Of a stretch of 64,000 nt of DNA, positions 1 through 9,494 are shown one piece after another. The notes under the pieces were generated by a model. The model had not been told where the DNA came from and ran no database searches. It was given only the letters and a program-made list of their open reading frames with translations. The translations under genes and the position numbers were made by a program. Origin of the DNA: Salinibacterium sp. dk2585 (GTDB lineage Bacteria > Actinomycetota > Actinomycetes > Actinomycetales > Microbacteriaceae); contig NZ_CP042856.1 in the NCBI RefSeq assembly GCF_008001035.1, forward strand, positions 2,604,001 to 2,668,000, read 5' to 3'. Each line of letters begins with the position of its first letter. The first letter of the stretch is position 1.

Positions 1-1263
1 CGTGGGGATGCGGCTGAACTGCGAGACGACCCAGAAGTACGAGTCGTTGGCGTGGGAGACGACCATCGCGCCAGCGCCGATCGCGAGGACGGCGAGCACG
101 GGGCCAGCGCCCGACGCCAGGCCGAGCGGTTCCAGCAGCGGCAGCAGCATGGCCGAGGTGGTGACCATCGCGACCGTCGAGGAGCCCTGCGCCGTCTTGA
201 GCGCCGCGGAGATGATGAAGGGCACGGCGATGCCGAGGCCGAGTGACGCCAGGTTCTCCGAGAGGAAGTCGGTGATGCTGCTCTTGCCGAGCACTCCGCC
301 GAAGGCGGCGCCCGCCGACGTGATGAGGAGGATGGGCGCCGCGATGAGGATCGAGTCCGAGATGTTCTTGTTGAACGATTCGAGCTTTCCCTTGCCACGG
401 AGCAGGAAGACGGCCGCGATGAGTCCCAGCGCGAGGGCGATGACCGGGGTGCCGAGGAAGTTGACGGTCATCGCGAACCAGCCGTCACCGAACGGCTCGC
501 CCGGCAGCTTCGCGATCGAGGCGAGACAGATCAGCACGATGGGCAGGAGGATGGGCAAGAAGGCCATGAAGCCGCTCGGGAGCTTGCCGTAGTTGGCCTT
601 GAGCTCCTCGTAGCTGACCTCGACCTCCTCGTCGGGCACCGGCAGGAGCTCGACATCCTTCTTGAGGAAGGTGTTGGCGAAGAGCAGGGCAGCCCCCGCC
701 GAGAAGGCGGCGACCGCGAGCCCGAGCCCGATGAGCAGGCCCAGGCTGTCGGTGACCTCGAGGTTGGCCGCGGCCGCGAGCGGCCCGGGAGTCGGCGGCA
801 CCATGGTGTGGGTCGCGTAAAGGCCCGTCATGAGGGCGATCGACATGGCGACGAGCGAGACCTTCGCGCGCTCCGCCATCGCCTTCTTGAGGGAGTTCAG
901 GATGACGAAGCCAGAGTCGCAGAAGACCGGGATCGAAACGATGTAGCCGATGATGCTCATCGTGAGGGTCGGGAAGCGTGTGCCCAGGACTCTGATGAGG
1001 GCATCCGCCATCGCGATGGCACCGCCCGAACGCTCGAGGATCACGCCGATCATCGTGCCGAAGAGGATCACGAGGCCGATGTTGCCCATCGTGTTGCCGA
1101 ACGACGTCGTGATCGTCGGGATGATCTCCTCCAGCGGAAGCCGGAACGCGAAGGCCCCGATCAGCGCGGCCCCCAGGAGGGCGAGGAACGGGGAGATCTT
1201 CCAGCGCGCCGTCACCAGCACGATCCCCACCACGAGGACGAGGAGGATGAGGAGATCGATCAT
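1..1263 (-). CDS. GntP-family permease, probable glycerate/gluconate:H+ symporter (3' end outside window)
   Basis: The reading frame begins at ATG 1263 behind a strong AAAGGAG and stays open for 421 codons to the window edge, so roughly the last 20-40 residues of a family of about 440-460 are missing. It begins MIDLLILLVLVVGIV and is a run of hydrophobic helices. The stretch SIPVFCDSGFVILNSLKKA matches the conserved GntP segment normally read as PVFxDxGFVIL, and VPPTPGPLAAA follows. GntP proteins import gluconate or related sugar acids across the inner membrane by proton symport. The start lies 11 nt beyond the glycerate kinase stop and its ribosome binding site abuts that stop, so the two genes are co-transcribed. 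Glycerate as substrate is inferred from this pairing; gluconate or another hydroxy acid remains possible. Confidence 0.88.
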   Translation of the reverse strand, partial: MIDLLILLVLVVGIVLVTARWKISPFLALLGAALIGAFAFRLPLEEIIPTITTSFGNTMGNIGLVILFGTMIGVILERSGGAIAMADALIRVLGTRFPTLTMSIIGYIVSIPVFCDSGFVILNSLKKAMAERAKVSLVAMSIALMTGLYATHTMVPPTPGPLAAAANLEVTDSLGLLIGLGLAVAAFSAGAALLFANTFLKKDVELLPVPDEEVEVSYEELKANYGKLPSGFMAFLPILLPIVLICLASIAKLPGEPFGDGWFAMTVNFLGTPVIALALGLIAAVFLLRGKGKLESFNKNISDSILIAAPILLITSAGAAFGGVLGKSSITDFLSENLASLGLGIAVPFIISAALKTAQGSSTVAMVTTSAMLLPLLEPLGLASGAGPVLAVLAIGAGAMVVSHANDSYFWVVSQFSRIPT

Positions 1264-1274
1264 GAAAAGCTCCT

Positions 1275-2456
1275 TTACTTTCCGAGGGATCGGGGGGTGT
1301 CGGTGCTGAAGTTGAGGGCGGCGCACACATGGGCTGCCGCATCCTCAAGAAGACCGGCCGCGCCGGCGACGAGCTCGTCGAGCGTGCTCGCGCCGGGCGC
1401 GATCGAGAGGGCGGCCGTGATCCCCTCCTCGCGGCACCGGGCCGCCGAGAGCTGCACAGCGCCGGCGATTACCACGACGGGCACCCGCGCGGGGGCGCCG
1501 CGGCGCACGGCATCGACGACCTTGCCCCCGAGCGACTGCTCGTCGAGCCTGCCCTCCCCCGTCAGCACGACATCAGCTCGGGCCAGGGCCTCCCGCAGGC
1601 CGACGGCGTCGCCCACGAGCTCCGCGCCGGAGACGAGCTCGGCGCCGACGAGCGCGACGAGCGCGAGTGGCAGCCCTCCCGCCGCACCGAACCCGCGCCC
1701 GGCGAGATAGCGCTCGGCGTCAGCATCCGTCGCCTGTGCGAGCACGCTGGCGAGATTCTCGAGCCCCGCATCGATCACGGCAACGTCATCCGGCGTCGCG
1801 CCCTTCTGCGGCCCGAAGGTCGCCGCCGCCCCGCGCGGGCCGACGAGCGGGTTGTCCACGTCGACGGCCACGCGCCAGTAGGTGCGGGCGGCGAGCGGAT
1901 GCAGGCCAGAGGCATCGACCGAGCGGATCTCGCCCAGCCCGGCCCCGCCCGGCGCGACCTCGTCACCCTTCGCGTCGAGGAATCGCACACCGAGGGCCCG
2001 CATGAGACCGGTGCCCCCATCGTTGCTCGCGGACCCACCGATGCACAGCAGGATGTCGGCGGCTCCGGCATCCAAAGCCTCAGCCGCGAGCAGGCCGACG
2101 CCGTAGCTGTCCGCACGAAGGGGTTGCAGTTCCACATCGTTCACGTGCGGCAGGCCATTGCCCTCCGCCGCCTCGATGACGGCCGTCTTGCGATCTGACG
2201 ACATGCCATAGCGGCCCGCGCGCGGCCGCCCGATCGCATCCACGACGTCGGCCGTGAGCGGATGCTCGTCCCACACGGCGAGGATGGCATCGAGCGTGCC
2301 CTCGCCGCCGTCGGCAAGCGGGAGCTCGACCACCTCGGCGTCGGGCAACACCGCGCGCACCCCCCGCGCCATCGCCGCTGCCGCCTCAGCGGCAGAGACG
2401 CTCCCCTTGAACGAGTCCGGGGCGACGACGACCACCGGGGTGCGGGACGAGCTCAT
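1275..2456 (-). CDS. glxK: Glycerate kinase (GlxK/GarK type 1 family)
   Basis: Phosphorylates D-glycerate with ATP to a phosphoglycerate, feeding glyoxylate/glycerate carbon into lower glycolysis. The 393 residues match the usual family length. Visible family motifs are VAPDSFKGSVSAAEAA near residues 11-26, PLADGGEGT at 46-54, CIGGSASNDGGTG at 138-150, DNPLVGPRGAAATFGPQKGA at 201-220 and LTGEGRLDEQS near 298-308. The gene precedes a GntP-type permease by 11 nt, which makes a two-gene uptake-and-activation unit. Upstream lies a palindromic repeat, and the purine operon ends about 110 nt away on the same strand, so a separate promoter within 2457-2564 is likely but not obvious. The start at ATG 2456 fits the family N-terminus; the ribosome binding site is weak. 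Confidence 0.92.
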   Translation of the reverse strand: MSSSRTPVVVVAPDSFKGSVSAAEAAAAMARGVRAVLPDAEVVELPLADGGEGTLDAILAVWDEHPLTADVVDAIGRPRAGRYGMSSDRKTAVIEAAEGNGLPHVNDVELQPLRADSYGVGLLAAEALDAGAADILLCIGGSASNDGGTGLMRALGVRFLDAKGDEVAPGGAGLGEIRSVDASGLHPLAARTYWRVAVDVDNPLVGPRGAAATFGPQKGATPDDVAVIDAGLENLASVLAQATDADAERYLAGRGFGAAGGLPLALVALVGAELVSGAELVGDAVGLREALARADVVLTGEGRLDEQSLGGKVVDAVRRGAPARVPVVVIAGAVQLSAARCREEGITAALSIAPGASTLDELVAGAAGLLEDAAAHVCAALNFSTDTPRSLGK

Positions 2457-2475
2457 GCCCCGACGGTACCCCCGT

Positions 2476-2556
2476 CACGACGGCGCGGCGTTTTTTGTGC
2501 GGCGCGGCCGGAAAAACGGCAGCGCCGAACAGGAAACACCGCGGCGTTGTGGTTGG
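2476..2556. repeat. Palindromic intergenic repeat, copy 1
   Basis: An imperfect inverted repeat of about 80 bp fills the gap between glxK and purH. The arm CGCGGCGTTTTTTGTGCGGC faces GAACAGGAAACACCGCGGCG across a centre containing GGCCGGAAAAACGG. The same arms, order and centre recur at 43988-44070, so this is a dispersed element and not only a terminator. Transcribed, it would fold into a long hairpin and may also end purine operon transcription. Confidence 0.6.
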
Positions 2557-2564
2557 CGGGTGCG

Positions 2565-4178
2565 TCAGTGGAAGAAGTGGCGCTCGCCCGTGAAGTACAT
2601 CGTCACACTGGCACGCTGCGCCGCCGCGATGACCTCCTCGTCGCGCACCGAGCCGCCTGGCTGCACGATCGCTCGCACGCCGCCCTTGGTCAGCACCTCG
2701 AGGCCGTCGGCGAAGGGGAAGAAGGCATCGGATGCCGCGACACTGCCCGCTGCGCGATCGCCCGCCCTGTTCACCGCGAGGTGGCAGGAGTCGACGCGGT
2801 TGACCTGCCCCATGCCGACGCCGACGGATGCCCCGTCCTTCGCCAGCAGGATCGCATTCGACTTCACGGCCCGCACGGCGCGCCAGGCGAAGGCGAGGTC
2901 GGCGAGGGTCGCGTCATCCGCTGCTTCGCCGGTGACGAGCTGCCAGTTGTCGGTGCTGAAGTCGTCGTAGGTGTCGGGGGACTGCACGAGCAGTCCGCCG
3001 GAGATCTGCCGAATCTCGCGCTCGGCACGTGCGAAGTCGGCGGGAAGTTCCAGGAGGCGGAGGTTCTTCTTCGTCTTGAGCACCGTGAGGGCGTCGGGCT
3101 CGAAGCCGGGAGCGACGACAACCTCGGTGAAGATGTCCTTGATCGAGATCGCGGCGGCCCTGGTGATGACGCGGTTGGCGGCGATGACGCCGCCGAACGC
3201 TGAGACGGGGTCGCAGTCGTGCGCCCGAGCGTGCGCCGACGCGATGGGGTCACCCTCGCCCCGCGCCACCGCGATGCCGCACGGGTTCGCGTGCTTGATG
3301 ATCGCCACGGCCGGCTCATCGAAGTCGAATGCGGCCCGCAGCGCGGCATCCGCGTCGACGTAGTTGTTGTACGACATCTCCTTGCCGTGCAGCTGCGTGG
3401 CCTGCGCGATGCCGTGGCCCTGCTCCTCGACGTAGAGGGCGGCCTGCTGGTGCGAGTTCTCGCCGTAACGGAGCTGCTGCTTTAGGGTCGCGCTGAGGCT
3501 GACGGATGCCGCGGCATCCTGCTTCTTCGCTTCATGCTCGGCGCGCACGCCCACGTTGCCGGCCATCCACTCGGCGACGGCCGTGTCGTAGGCCGCGGTG
3601 TGGGCGAAGGCCTCGCCCGCGAGCCGCTGGCGCTGCGCGAGGGTCGTGCCGCCGAGGGTCGCCGCCTTGATGATCTGGGCGTAGCTCTCGGGCGAGACCG
3701 CGATCGCGACGTTCGCGTGGTTCTTTGCGGCGGCGCGCACCATGGCCGGTCCGCCGATGTCGATCTGCTCGACGACCGCGTCACCCTCGGCGCCCGATGC
3801 GACGGTCTCGACGAAGGGGTACAGGTTCACGACGACGAGCTGGAACGGCTCGACGCCCATCTCGGCCAACTGCCGCTCGTGCGACTCAAGGCGCAGGTCC
3901 GCGAGGATCGCCGCGTGCACGAAAGGGTGCAGCGTCTTGACCCGGCCGTCAAGCGCCTCGGGGAAGCCCGTGACGGTCGCGACCTCGGTGACGGGGTGAC
4001 CGGCATCCGCGATCATCTTCGCAGTCGAACCCGTCGACACGATCTCCACGCCAGCGCCGACGAGCGCCTCCGCGAGCTCGAGCAGGCCCGTCTTGTCGCT
4101 CACCGAGATGAGCGCTCGCTTCAGGGGGATCGCGTCGCGGTGGCGGTAGAGGGATGCGTCGTGGCTGGGGCCGCTCAT
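2565..4178 (-). CDS. purH: Bifunctional AICAR formyltransferase / IMP cyclohydrolase
   Basis: Catalyses the last two steps of de novo IMP synthesis: formylation of AICAR by 10-formyl-THF, then ring closure to IMP. The 537 residues match full-length PurH. The N-terminal MGS-like cyclohydrolase domain covers about residues 18-160 with ISVSDKTGL at 24-32 and STGSTAKMI at 48-56. The AICAR transformylase domain follows with [14 protein letters not shown] at 236-249 and the catalytic KHANPCGIA at 295-303, plus [12 protein letters not shown] in the C-terminal part. The protein ends GERHFFH, a variant of the common RHFRH ending. The ATG overlaps the TGA of purN by 4 nt (ATGA), so the two are translationally coupled. 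Confidence 0.97.
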   Translation of the reverse strand: MSGPSHDASLYRHRDAIPLKRALISVSDKTGLLELAEALVGAGVEIVSTGSTAKMIADAGHPVTEVATVTGFPEALDGRVKTLHPFVHAAILADLRLESHERQLAEMGVEPFQLVVVNLYPFVETVASGAEGDAVVEQIDIGGPAMVRAAAKNHANVAIAVSPESYAQIIKAATLGGTTLAQRQRLAGEAFAHTAAYDTAVAEWMAGNVGVRAEHEAKKQDAAASVSLSATLKQQLRYGENSHQQAALYVEEQGHGIAQATQLHGKEMSYNNYVDADAALRAAFDFDEPAVAIIKHANPCGIAVARGEGDPIASAHARAHDCDPVSAFGGVIAANRVITRAAAISIKDIFTEVVVAPGFEPDALTVLKTKKNLRLLELPADFARAEREIRQISGGLLVQSPDTYDDFSTDNWQLVTGEAADDATLADLAFAWRAVRAVKSNAILLAKDGASVGVGMGQVNRVDSCHLAVNRAGDRAAGSVAASDAFFPFADGLEVLTKGGVRAIVQPGGSVRDEEVIAAAQRASVTMYFTGERHFFH

Positions 4179-4765
4179 GAGGCGAGTTCCTTCAGGTCGA
4201 TGGTTCCATTGGCGATGTCGAGCACGGCCTGCACGAGCAGCTCACGCTCGACCAGCTTGATGCGGTCGTGGAGGGTCGATTCGGTGTCGTGGGGCAGCAC
4301 GGGCACGCGGCGCTGCGAGATGATCGGGCCACTGTCGACCCCGTTGTCGACGACGATGACACTCGCCCCCGTCTGGGTCACCCCCGCCGCGATCGCGTCA
4401 CGCACGCCGTGCGCGCCCGGGAACTCAGGCAGATACGCCGGATGCGTGTTGATCAGGTTGGGCGACAGCGCCTCAACGACGCCCGCGGGGAGCAGGCGCA
4501 TGAGCCCGCTCAGGATGACGAGGTCGGGCTCCCAACGCTGGATCTGCTCCAACAGGGCGGCACCCCAGGAGTCACGGTCCTGGTAGTTCGCGAAGGAAAC
4601 CGCGAACGACGGGATGCCGAACTCCTCCGCGTGCGCGAGCCCATCCGCATCACGATCGGCACCGATCGCGACCACGCGGGCCGGGAACTCGGCATCCTCC
4701 GACGCCTCCAGAAGGGAGCGGAGATTCGAACCGCCGCCGGAGATGAGCACGACGAGTTTCAGCAC
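4175..4765 (-). CDS. purN: Phosphoribosylglycinamide formyltransferase
   Basis: Transfers the formyl group of 10-formyl-THF to glycinamide ribonucleotide in purine synthesis. At 196 residues it has the usual length. The nucleotide loop ISGGGSNL is at 8-15. The catalytic Asn-His-Asp set falls at N106 and H108 in [16 protein letters not shown] and at D144 in NGVDSGP, the same numbering as the E. coli enzyme. It overlaps purH by 4 nt and lies 9 nt downstream of the DUF6350 gene, in the actinobacterial order sucC-sucD-DUF6350-purN-purH. Confidence 0.96.
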   Translation of the reverse strand: MLKLVVLISGGGSNLRSLLEASEDAEFPARVVAIGADRDADGLAHAEEFGIPSFAVSFANYQDRDSWGAALLEQIQRWEPDLVILSGLMRLLPAGVVEALSPNLINTHPAYLPEFPGAHGVRDAIAAGVTQTGASVIVVDNGVDSGPIISQRRVPVLPHDTESTLHDRIKLVERELLVQAVLDIANGTIDLKELAS

Positions 4766-4774
4766 CCGCCAAGC

Positions 4775-5992
4775 CTACTCCGAACGGGCAACCCGCCTGC
4801 CCGCCACCAGCAGGCCGAGGATGCACGCGACGCCGACCTCGAGGGCGGCACACAGCCCGACGAGAAGCGGGTTCGGGCCGATGAGTTCGAGGCGGCCAGG
4901 TCCCCCGCTGCCGCCCGACCACCACGCCAGGAGGGCGAACACGGCACCCGCCACGACACCCGCGAGCGAACCCAGCGCGACGCTTGACGGGAGTTCGAGC
5001 ATCCGCTCGCTCCTCATGCGCACGAAGACCCCCACCAGGAAGCCGACGATGACCGGAACGAGGATGCCCAGGAAGCCCCCGGCGAGGTCGCCCGTCGGCA
5101 CCGCGCCGAGCACCGGGATGGGCGGGATGGGGCCGAGCGTCGTGCCGAGCGGTGACACGGCAGAACCGGTGCCGATCGCGAACCCCGGGCCGAGTAGCCA
5201 CGACGCCGCCCAGACCACCAGGTTCGGCACGAACGCGAGCTGGGCCACCGTCAACACCGTCACACCCAGCGGGCCGCCCTGCGAGGCCTCATAGAGGGCG
5301 ATGATCTCGCCGTAGTTCACCGCCACGAGCACCGCCACGACCACGGAAGCGACCAGCATCACTGCCGCGACGGATGCCACACCCGCACGCAGCCCGCCCC
5401 ACACGACCGTCTGCACCCCTGCCGGCCAGTCCGTGAGCCACGTCACGGCGCGATCGACGAGATCCTTGGGCCGGGAGTCCGAGAGGCGGTAGCGCGCCAG
5501 GCCCGCGCCGATCGCGAGCCCCCCGACGAAGACGAGGGTCGTGAAGATCGTGCCCTGCACGATCGAGGGGCGAGCCAGCTCATGGAGCGACGTCATGACG
5601 GCCGCGAAGGCGAGCACCGCGAAGGTCGCCGCCGCGACGCCCAGGCCGAGGAGGTGGTGCGGCGTCTCGGCGATACGTCGGCCAGCGCGCTGCCCGAGCA
5701 GCAGGGTCAGCAGGGCGAAGCCGAGCGGCGCGAGCGACAGGATGAACGGCTCGCTGAGGGCGGGCAGGCCGAGCGTCGCCGCGAAGTCCGGGTCGACCGT
5801 CGCCCGCATGGCGGCGCCATGGCCCAGCAGCCACGTGTCCACGGCTGCACGCCAGAAGACCGGCCACTCCACCTGCAGCTCGTACTGGAACCCCCACATG
5901 AAGGTCAGCGGCAGCAGCGGAATCGCAATGCCGATGCCCACGACAAGCAGCGCCTCCAGCCCGGAGAAGACGGCGGTGAGCGAGCGATTCAT
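4775..5992 (-). CDS. DUF6350 (PerM-like) polytopic membrane protein
   Basis: A 405-residue integral membrane protein with about nine or ten hydrophobic helices. The chosen start is ATG 5992 (MNRSLTAVFSGLEALLVVGIG), because it begins directly at the first helix as in relatives and the 21 codons before it are Ala/Gly-rich with no support. Proteins of this family lie upstream of purN in many actinobacteria; the mycobacterial counterpart PerM is linked to cell division and persistence. I infer an envelope function only and see no catalytic motif. The gene is 9 nt from purN. Its promoter should lie in 5993-6249, the gap shared with the divergent DUF4166 gene and the AACTCAGGA repeat cluster. Confidence 0.8.
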   Translation of the reverse strand: MNRSLTAVFSGLEALLVVGIGIAIPLLPLTFMWGFQYELQVEWPVFWRAAVDTWLLGHGAAMRATVDPDFAATLGLPALSEPFILSLAPLGFALLTLLLGQRAGRRIAETPHHLLGLGVAAATFAVLAFAAVMTSLHELARPSIVQGTIFTTLVFVGGLAIGAGLARYRLSDSRPKDLVDRAVTWLTDWPAGVQTVVWGGLRAGVASVAAVMLVASVVVAVLVAVNYGEIIALYEASQGGPLGVTVLTVAQLAFVPNLVVWAASWLLGPGFAIGTGSAVSPLGTTLGPIPPIPVLGAVPTGDLAGGFLGILVPVIVGFLVGVFVRMRSERMLELPSSVALGSLAGVVAGAVFALLAWWSGGSGGPGRLELIGPNPLLVGLCAALEVGVACILGLLVAGRRVARSE

Positions 5993-6051
5993 ACCGCCAC
6001 CGACACTACCCGCGGCATCCTCCGCTGCCGCCGCGCCCCGCCCGCGCTCCC

Positions 6052-6240
6052 CCACCTGTCAGAAACTCAGGAACGCGCGCCGCGAGTAGGGGCCGCACGG
6101 AGCATCCGTCGTCCACCTGCGGAAACTCAGGAACGCGCGCTTCGCCATCCCATTCGGAAACTCAGGAATCTCGGCCGGGCTGGGGCCTGCGGAACCACCA
6201 GAGCTCACGCTCTCAGCAGTTCTTCCTGAATTTCCGACAG
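6052..6240. repeat. AACTCAGGA repeat cluster A (three direct copies, one inverted)
   Basis: The word AAACTCAGGAA occurs at 6063-6073, 6123-6133 and 6158-6168, and its complement TTCCTGAATTT at 6224-6234. Copies one and two share a longer match: CCACCTG, a short variable bit, then GAAACTCAGGAACGCGCGC. The cluster fills the divergent gap between the DUF6350 and DUF4166 genes, so promoters of both must lie in or beside it. Related clusters are at 39.75 and 45.45 kb. Confidence 0.7.
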
Positions 6241-6249
6241 GGTGAGGGG

Positions 6250-6828
6250 ATGACCGCCTCCGTGTATGCCCGCGCCCTTGGCGAACGCTTCGGGATGCTG
6301 CATCCGGAGCTCCAGCGCTGGTTCGGCAGCACCGCCGCCGTGCGTGCCTCGGGCATCTTCGATGAGGCCGGTTCCCGCCACCGCTGGCTGCGGCCCGTCC
6401 TGGGTGTGACGGCGAAGTTCGGCATCCTCATGTCGGAGCACGGCCGCCACGTGCCCTTCGAGGTCGAGATGGCGCCGGTCGGCGCGAGCACGATCGCAAC
6501 CCGCCGCGTGCTGCACTTCGCCCGCACGGACCGCATCCTGAGCGACACCACTCGAGTAGCCCGCGGCCGACTGATCGACTCCTTCGCGGGCGGTCGCCTG
6601 CAGGTCGAGATGGTTCCGGATGTCGCGGAGGGCGCGCTCATCGTCCACTCCGCACGGGCTCGCCTCATGCTGGGGCGGTACCCGCTGCCCGTGCCGACCC
6701 CGCGGGTGCGTCTGCGTCACGCGTGGGACGCGGATGCGGCACAGCACACGATCGACGTCGCCGTCACTGTGCCCGTGCTCGGCGAGGTCTTCGGCTACCG
6801 CGGGCACTTCACCGCGAGGAACGCCTGA
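6250..6828 (+). CDS. DUF4166 domain protein
   Basis: A 192-residue soluble protein without signal peptide or membrane helix. It opens SVYARALGERFGMLHPELQRWFG and contains RHVPFEVEMAPVG and FGYRGHFTA, which fit the DUF4166 family; members occur alone or fused behind oxidoreductases and have no assigned reaction. It stands against the direction of its neighbours, between sucD and the DUF6350 gene, breaking an otherwise conserved block. A repeat cluster lies on its 5' side, and an inverted repeat at 6827-6880 followed by a terminator hairpin on its 3' side. The preceding GGTGAGGGG is a plausible ribosome binding site. Confidence 0.75.
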   Translation: MTASVYARALGERFGMLHPELQRWFGSTAAVRASGIFDEAGSRHRWLRPVLGVTAKFGILMSEHGRHVPFEVEMAPVGASTIATRRVLHFARTDRILSDTTRVARGRLIDSFAGGRLQVEMVPDVAEGALIVHSARARLMLGRYPLPVPTPRVRLRHAWDADAAQHTIDVAVTVPVLGEVFGYRGHFTARNA

Positions 6829-6880
6829 GACTACGCAAGTTGCTGTATTCGGGGGCGCGCGGTGCAAGTTGCGCAGTCTC
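6827..6880. repeat. Inverted repeat after DUF4166 gene
   Basis: GAGACTACGCAAGTTGC at 6827-6843 faces GCAAGTTGCGCAGTCTC at 6864-6880; 15 of 17 positions can pair around a 20-nt loop. It begins inside the DUF4166 stop codon region and may act as a first terminator, or be one of the palindromic elements scattered through this window. Confidence 0.6.
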
Positions 6881-6906
6881 ATGCGCATCGGGCGCACTTA
6901 AACGAC

Positions 6907-6932
6907 GAAGGGCCCGCCGAAGCGGGCCCTTC
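6907..6932. terminator. Bidirectional terminator hairpin between DUF4166 gene and sucD
   Basis: Perfect 11-bp stem GAAGGGCCCGC / GCGGGCCCTTC with a 4-nt CGAA loop, placed 14 nt after the sucD stop and 78 nt after the DUF4166 stop. On the sucD strand it is followed by TCGTTT. Confidence 0.85.
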
Positions 6933-6945
6933 GCACGGTGAATCC

Positions 6946-7833
6946 TTAGAGGGACTCGAGGATCTCGCGCATGAGCTGCGCGGCCTCGGACGGGGTCTTG
7001 CCGACCTTGACGCCTGCGGCCTCGAGGGCCTCCTTCTTGGCCTGCGCGGTGCCCGCGGAGCCGGAGACGATCGCGCCGGCATGGCCCATCGTCTTGCCCT
7101 CGGGAGCCGTGAAGCCAGCGACGTAGCCGACGACCGGCTTGGTGACGTTGGCCTTGATGAAGTCGGCTGCGCGCTCCTCAGCGTCGCCACCGATCTCGCC
7201 GATCATGACGATCGCCTTGGTCTCGGGGTCAGCCTCGAAGGCCTCGAGCGCGTCGATGTGCGTCGTGCCGATGACGGGGTCGCCGCCGATGCCGATCGCG
7301 GTCGAGAAGCCCAGGTCACGGAGCTCGTACATCATCTGGTAGGTGAGGGTGCCCGACTTGGAGACGAGGCCGATCGGTCCCTTGCCCGTGATGTTCGCCG
7401 GCGTGATGCCGACGAGCGCCTCGTCGGGGGTGATGATGCCGGGGCAGTTCGGCCCGATGATGCGGGTCTTGTTGCCCTTCTCCTTGGCGTAGGCCCACGC
7501 CTCGGCCGAGTCGCCGACGGGGATGCCCTCGGTGATCACGACGAGGAGGGGGATCTCGGCGTCGATGGCCTCGATCATGGCGTCCTTGGCGAAGGCCGGG
7601 GGCACGAACGCGATCGACACGTCTGCACCGGTCTTCTCCATGGCCTCCTTGACGGCGCCGAAGACGGGAAGCTCGACGTCGCCGTGCGTGACGGTCGTGC
7701 CGGCCTTGCGGGCGTTCACGCCGCCGACGACCTGCGTGCCGGCCTTGAGCATGAGGGCGGTGTGCTTGGTGCCCTCACCGCCCGTGATGCCCTGAACGAT
7801 GACCTTGGAGTCCTTGTTGAGGAAGATAGACAT
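6946..7833 (-). CDS. sucD: Succinyl-CoA synthetase (ADP-forming) alpha subunit
   Basis: The alpha subunit binds CoA and carries the phosphohistidine intermediate in the TCA-cycle reaction succinyl-CoA + phosphate + NDP to succinate + CoA + NTP. The 295 residues match the family. The CoA-binding Rossmann part begins [15 protein letters not shown] near residue 11. [11 protein letters not shown] is at 124-134. The phosphorylated histidine is H251 in [12 protein letters not shown]. The gene follows sucC by 10 nt, forming the usual heterodimer operon, and ends at a strong hairpin. Confidence 0.97.
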   Translation of the reverse strand: MSIFLNKDSKVIVQGITGGEGTKHTALMLKAGTQVVGGVNARKAGTTVTHGDVELPVFGAVKEAMEKTGADVSIAFVPPAFAKDAMIEAIDAEIPLLVVITEGIPVGDSAEAWAYAKEKGNKTRIIGPNCPGIITPDEALVGITPANITGKGPIGLVSKSGTLTYQMMYELRDLGFSTAIGIGGDPVIGTTHIDALEAFEADPETKAIVMIGEIGGDAEERAADFIKANVTKPVVGYVAGFTAPEGKTMGHAGAIVSGSAGTAQAKKEALEAAGVKVGKTPSEAAQLMREILESL

Positions 7834-7843
7834 TCCCTGATCC

Positions 7844-9013
7844 TTACTTCGCTGCTGCGGCGAGCTCGGCGGCCTTGTCGGCGCCCTCGTCCATGGATGC
7901 GGCCAGCGTCACCAGCGGGTGGTTGGCCTCGTTGAGGATGCGGCGGCCCTCGTCGACGTTGTTGCCGTCGAGGCGCACGACGAGCGGCTTGTCCGCCGAG
8001 TCACCGAGGATCTCAAGCGCCTTGACGATGCCGTTCGCGACAGCGTCACAACTCGTGATGCCACCGAAGACATTGACGAAGACGCTCTTGACCTGCGGGT
8101 CGCCCAGGATGACATCCAGGCCGTTGGCCATGACGGTGGCGGATGCGCCGCCGCCGATGTCGAGGAAGTTGGCCGGCTTCACGCCACCGTGCTTCTCGCC
8201 CGCGTAGGCGACGACGTCGAGCGTGCTCATGACGAGACCCGCGCCGTTGCCGATGATTCCCACCTGGCCGTCGAGCTTGACGTAGTTGAGGTCGTTGGCC
8301 TTGGCCTTGGCCTCAAGGGGGTCAGCGGCATCCTTGTCCTCGAGTGCCTCGTGGTTGGGGTGACGGAAACCGGCGTTCTCGTCGAGCGTGACCTTGCCGT
8401 CGAGGGCGATGACCTCGCCGTCCTCCGTGAGCACGAGCGGGTTGACCTCGACGAGCGTCGCGTCCTCACCCTTATAGACGTCATAGAGCTTGACGAAAAC
8501 GGGGGCGACCTTGGAGACGAGCTCCTCGGGGAAGCCGCCGGCACGAGCGATCTCCTCGGCCTTGGCCAGGTCGATGCCCGTGTTGGGGTTCACCTCGACG
8601 CGCGCAAGCGCCTCGGGACGCTCCACCGCGAGCTCCTCGATCTCCATGCCGCCCTCGACGCTGCAGAGCGACAGGTAGGAGCGGTTGGCCCGGTCGAGCA
8701 GCACCGAGAAGTAGAACTCCTTGTCGATGCGGGCACCCTGCGCGATCATGACGCGCTTGACAACGTGCCCCTTGATGTCGAGGCCGAGGATCTGCTCGGC
8801 GGCCGCGTAGGCGTCATCCGCGTTATGGACGACCTTGACGCCGCCGGCCTTTCCGCGTCCACCGGTCTTGACCTGCGCCTTGACGACGACCGTGCCGCCG
8901 ATCTTCTCGGCCGCGGCCTTGGCCTCTTCGGGGGTGTCGGCGATCAGGCCGGCAAGTACGGGGACGCCGTAGGACTCAAAGAGGTCCCTGGCCTGGTACT
9001 CGTATAGATCCAC
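7844..9013 (-). CDS. sucC: Succinyl-CoA synthetase beta subunit
   Basis: The ATP-grasp beta subunit binds nucleotide and succinate and pairs with SucD. It starts at GTG 9013 (read [19 protein letters not shown], the canonical N-terminus) and has 389 residues, full length. [16 protein letters not shown] lies near residues 45-60 in the ATP-grasp domain, [18 protein letters not shown] near 190-210, and the C-terminal flavodoxin-like part contains [14 protein letters not shown]. The 190-nt region upstream to the XRE gene holds its promoter; I could not pick a single clear -35/-10 pair. Confidence 0.97.
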   Translation of the reverse strand: MDLYEYQARDLFESYGVPVLAGLIADTPEEAKAAAEKIGGTVVVKAQVKTGGRGKAGGVKVVHNADDAYAAAEQILGLDIKGHVVKRVMIAQGARIDKEFYFSVLLDRANRSYLSLCSVEGGMEIEELAVERPEALARVEVNPNTGIDLAKAEEIARAGGFPEELVSKVAPVFVKLYDVYKGEDATLVEVNPLVLTEDGEVIALDGKVTLDENAGFRHPNHEALEDKDAADPLEAKAKANDLNYVKLDGQVGIIGNGAGLVMSTLDVVAYAGEKHGGVKPANFLDIGGGASATVMANGLDVILGDPQVKSVFVNVFGGITSCDAVANGIVKALEILGDSADKPLVVRLDGNNVDEGRRILNEANHPLVTLAASMDEGADKAAELAAAAK

Positions 9014-9203
9014 GCTGTTCTATTCCAATCCGCGCGTATTCGTGCTTGAGATGGTGAATGGGGGCGATGTTCTGAAACGAGCCGCAACGGCCCGGAGAAT
9101 GTGCCACCGAGAACTCTACCCGCTCAGATTCAGGGGTTTCCCCAACAAGTGCCGCGAAAGGCACACAATGATTGGCTATTCGTCACATGGGTGCGGGTGA
9201 GGC

Positions 9204-9494
9204 CTACGCCTCCGGCCCGAGCCGAGGGAACGGCTCCAGGGAGAACACGACCTCGACGGGCACGTCGAAGAAGCGCGCGATGCGCAGCGCGAGGTGAAGG
9301 CTCGGGTTGTATTCGCCCCGTTCCAGGTAGCCGACCGTCTGGTAGTGCACCCCGACGGCATCCGCGAGCTCACGCCGCGACACGCGCCGCTCGGCGCGCA
9401 GCATCGCGAGGCGGTTGTGCACGGCATCCGAGTGCTCGGCCTTGGCCGCCCGACCGGATGCCTCGGAACCACTCGCGCTTTGCGATTCAGACAC
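9204..9494 (-). CDS. XRE-family HTH regulator of the adjacent ABC exporter
   Basis: A 96-residue DNA-binding protein made of a short polar N-terminus and one helix-turn-helix: NRLAMLRAERRVSRRELADAVGVHYQTVGYLERGEYNPSLHLALRIARFF spans about residues 30-79 and is typical of Cro/CI (YgzD-like) regulators. The start chosen is GTG 9494, which overlaps the stop of the ABC permease gene by 8 nt. A longer frame exists upstream, but it runs antisense-like through the permease and is Cys/Trp-rich, so it is rejected. As the last gene of the ATPase-permease-regulator unit it probably controls that unit; the candidate operator is at 11292-11313. Confidence 0.85.
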   Translation of the reverse strand: MSESQSASGSEASGRAAKAEHSDAVHNRLAMLRAERRVSRRELADAVGVHYQTVGYLERGEYNPSLHLALRIARFFDVPVEVVFSLEPFPRLGPEA

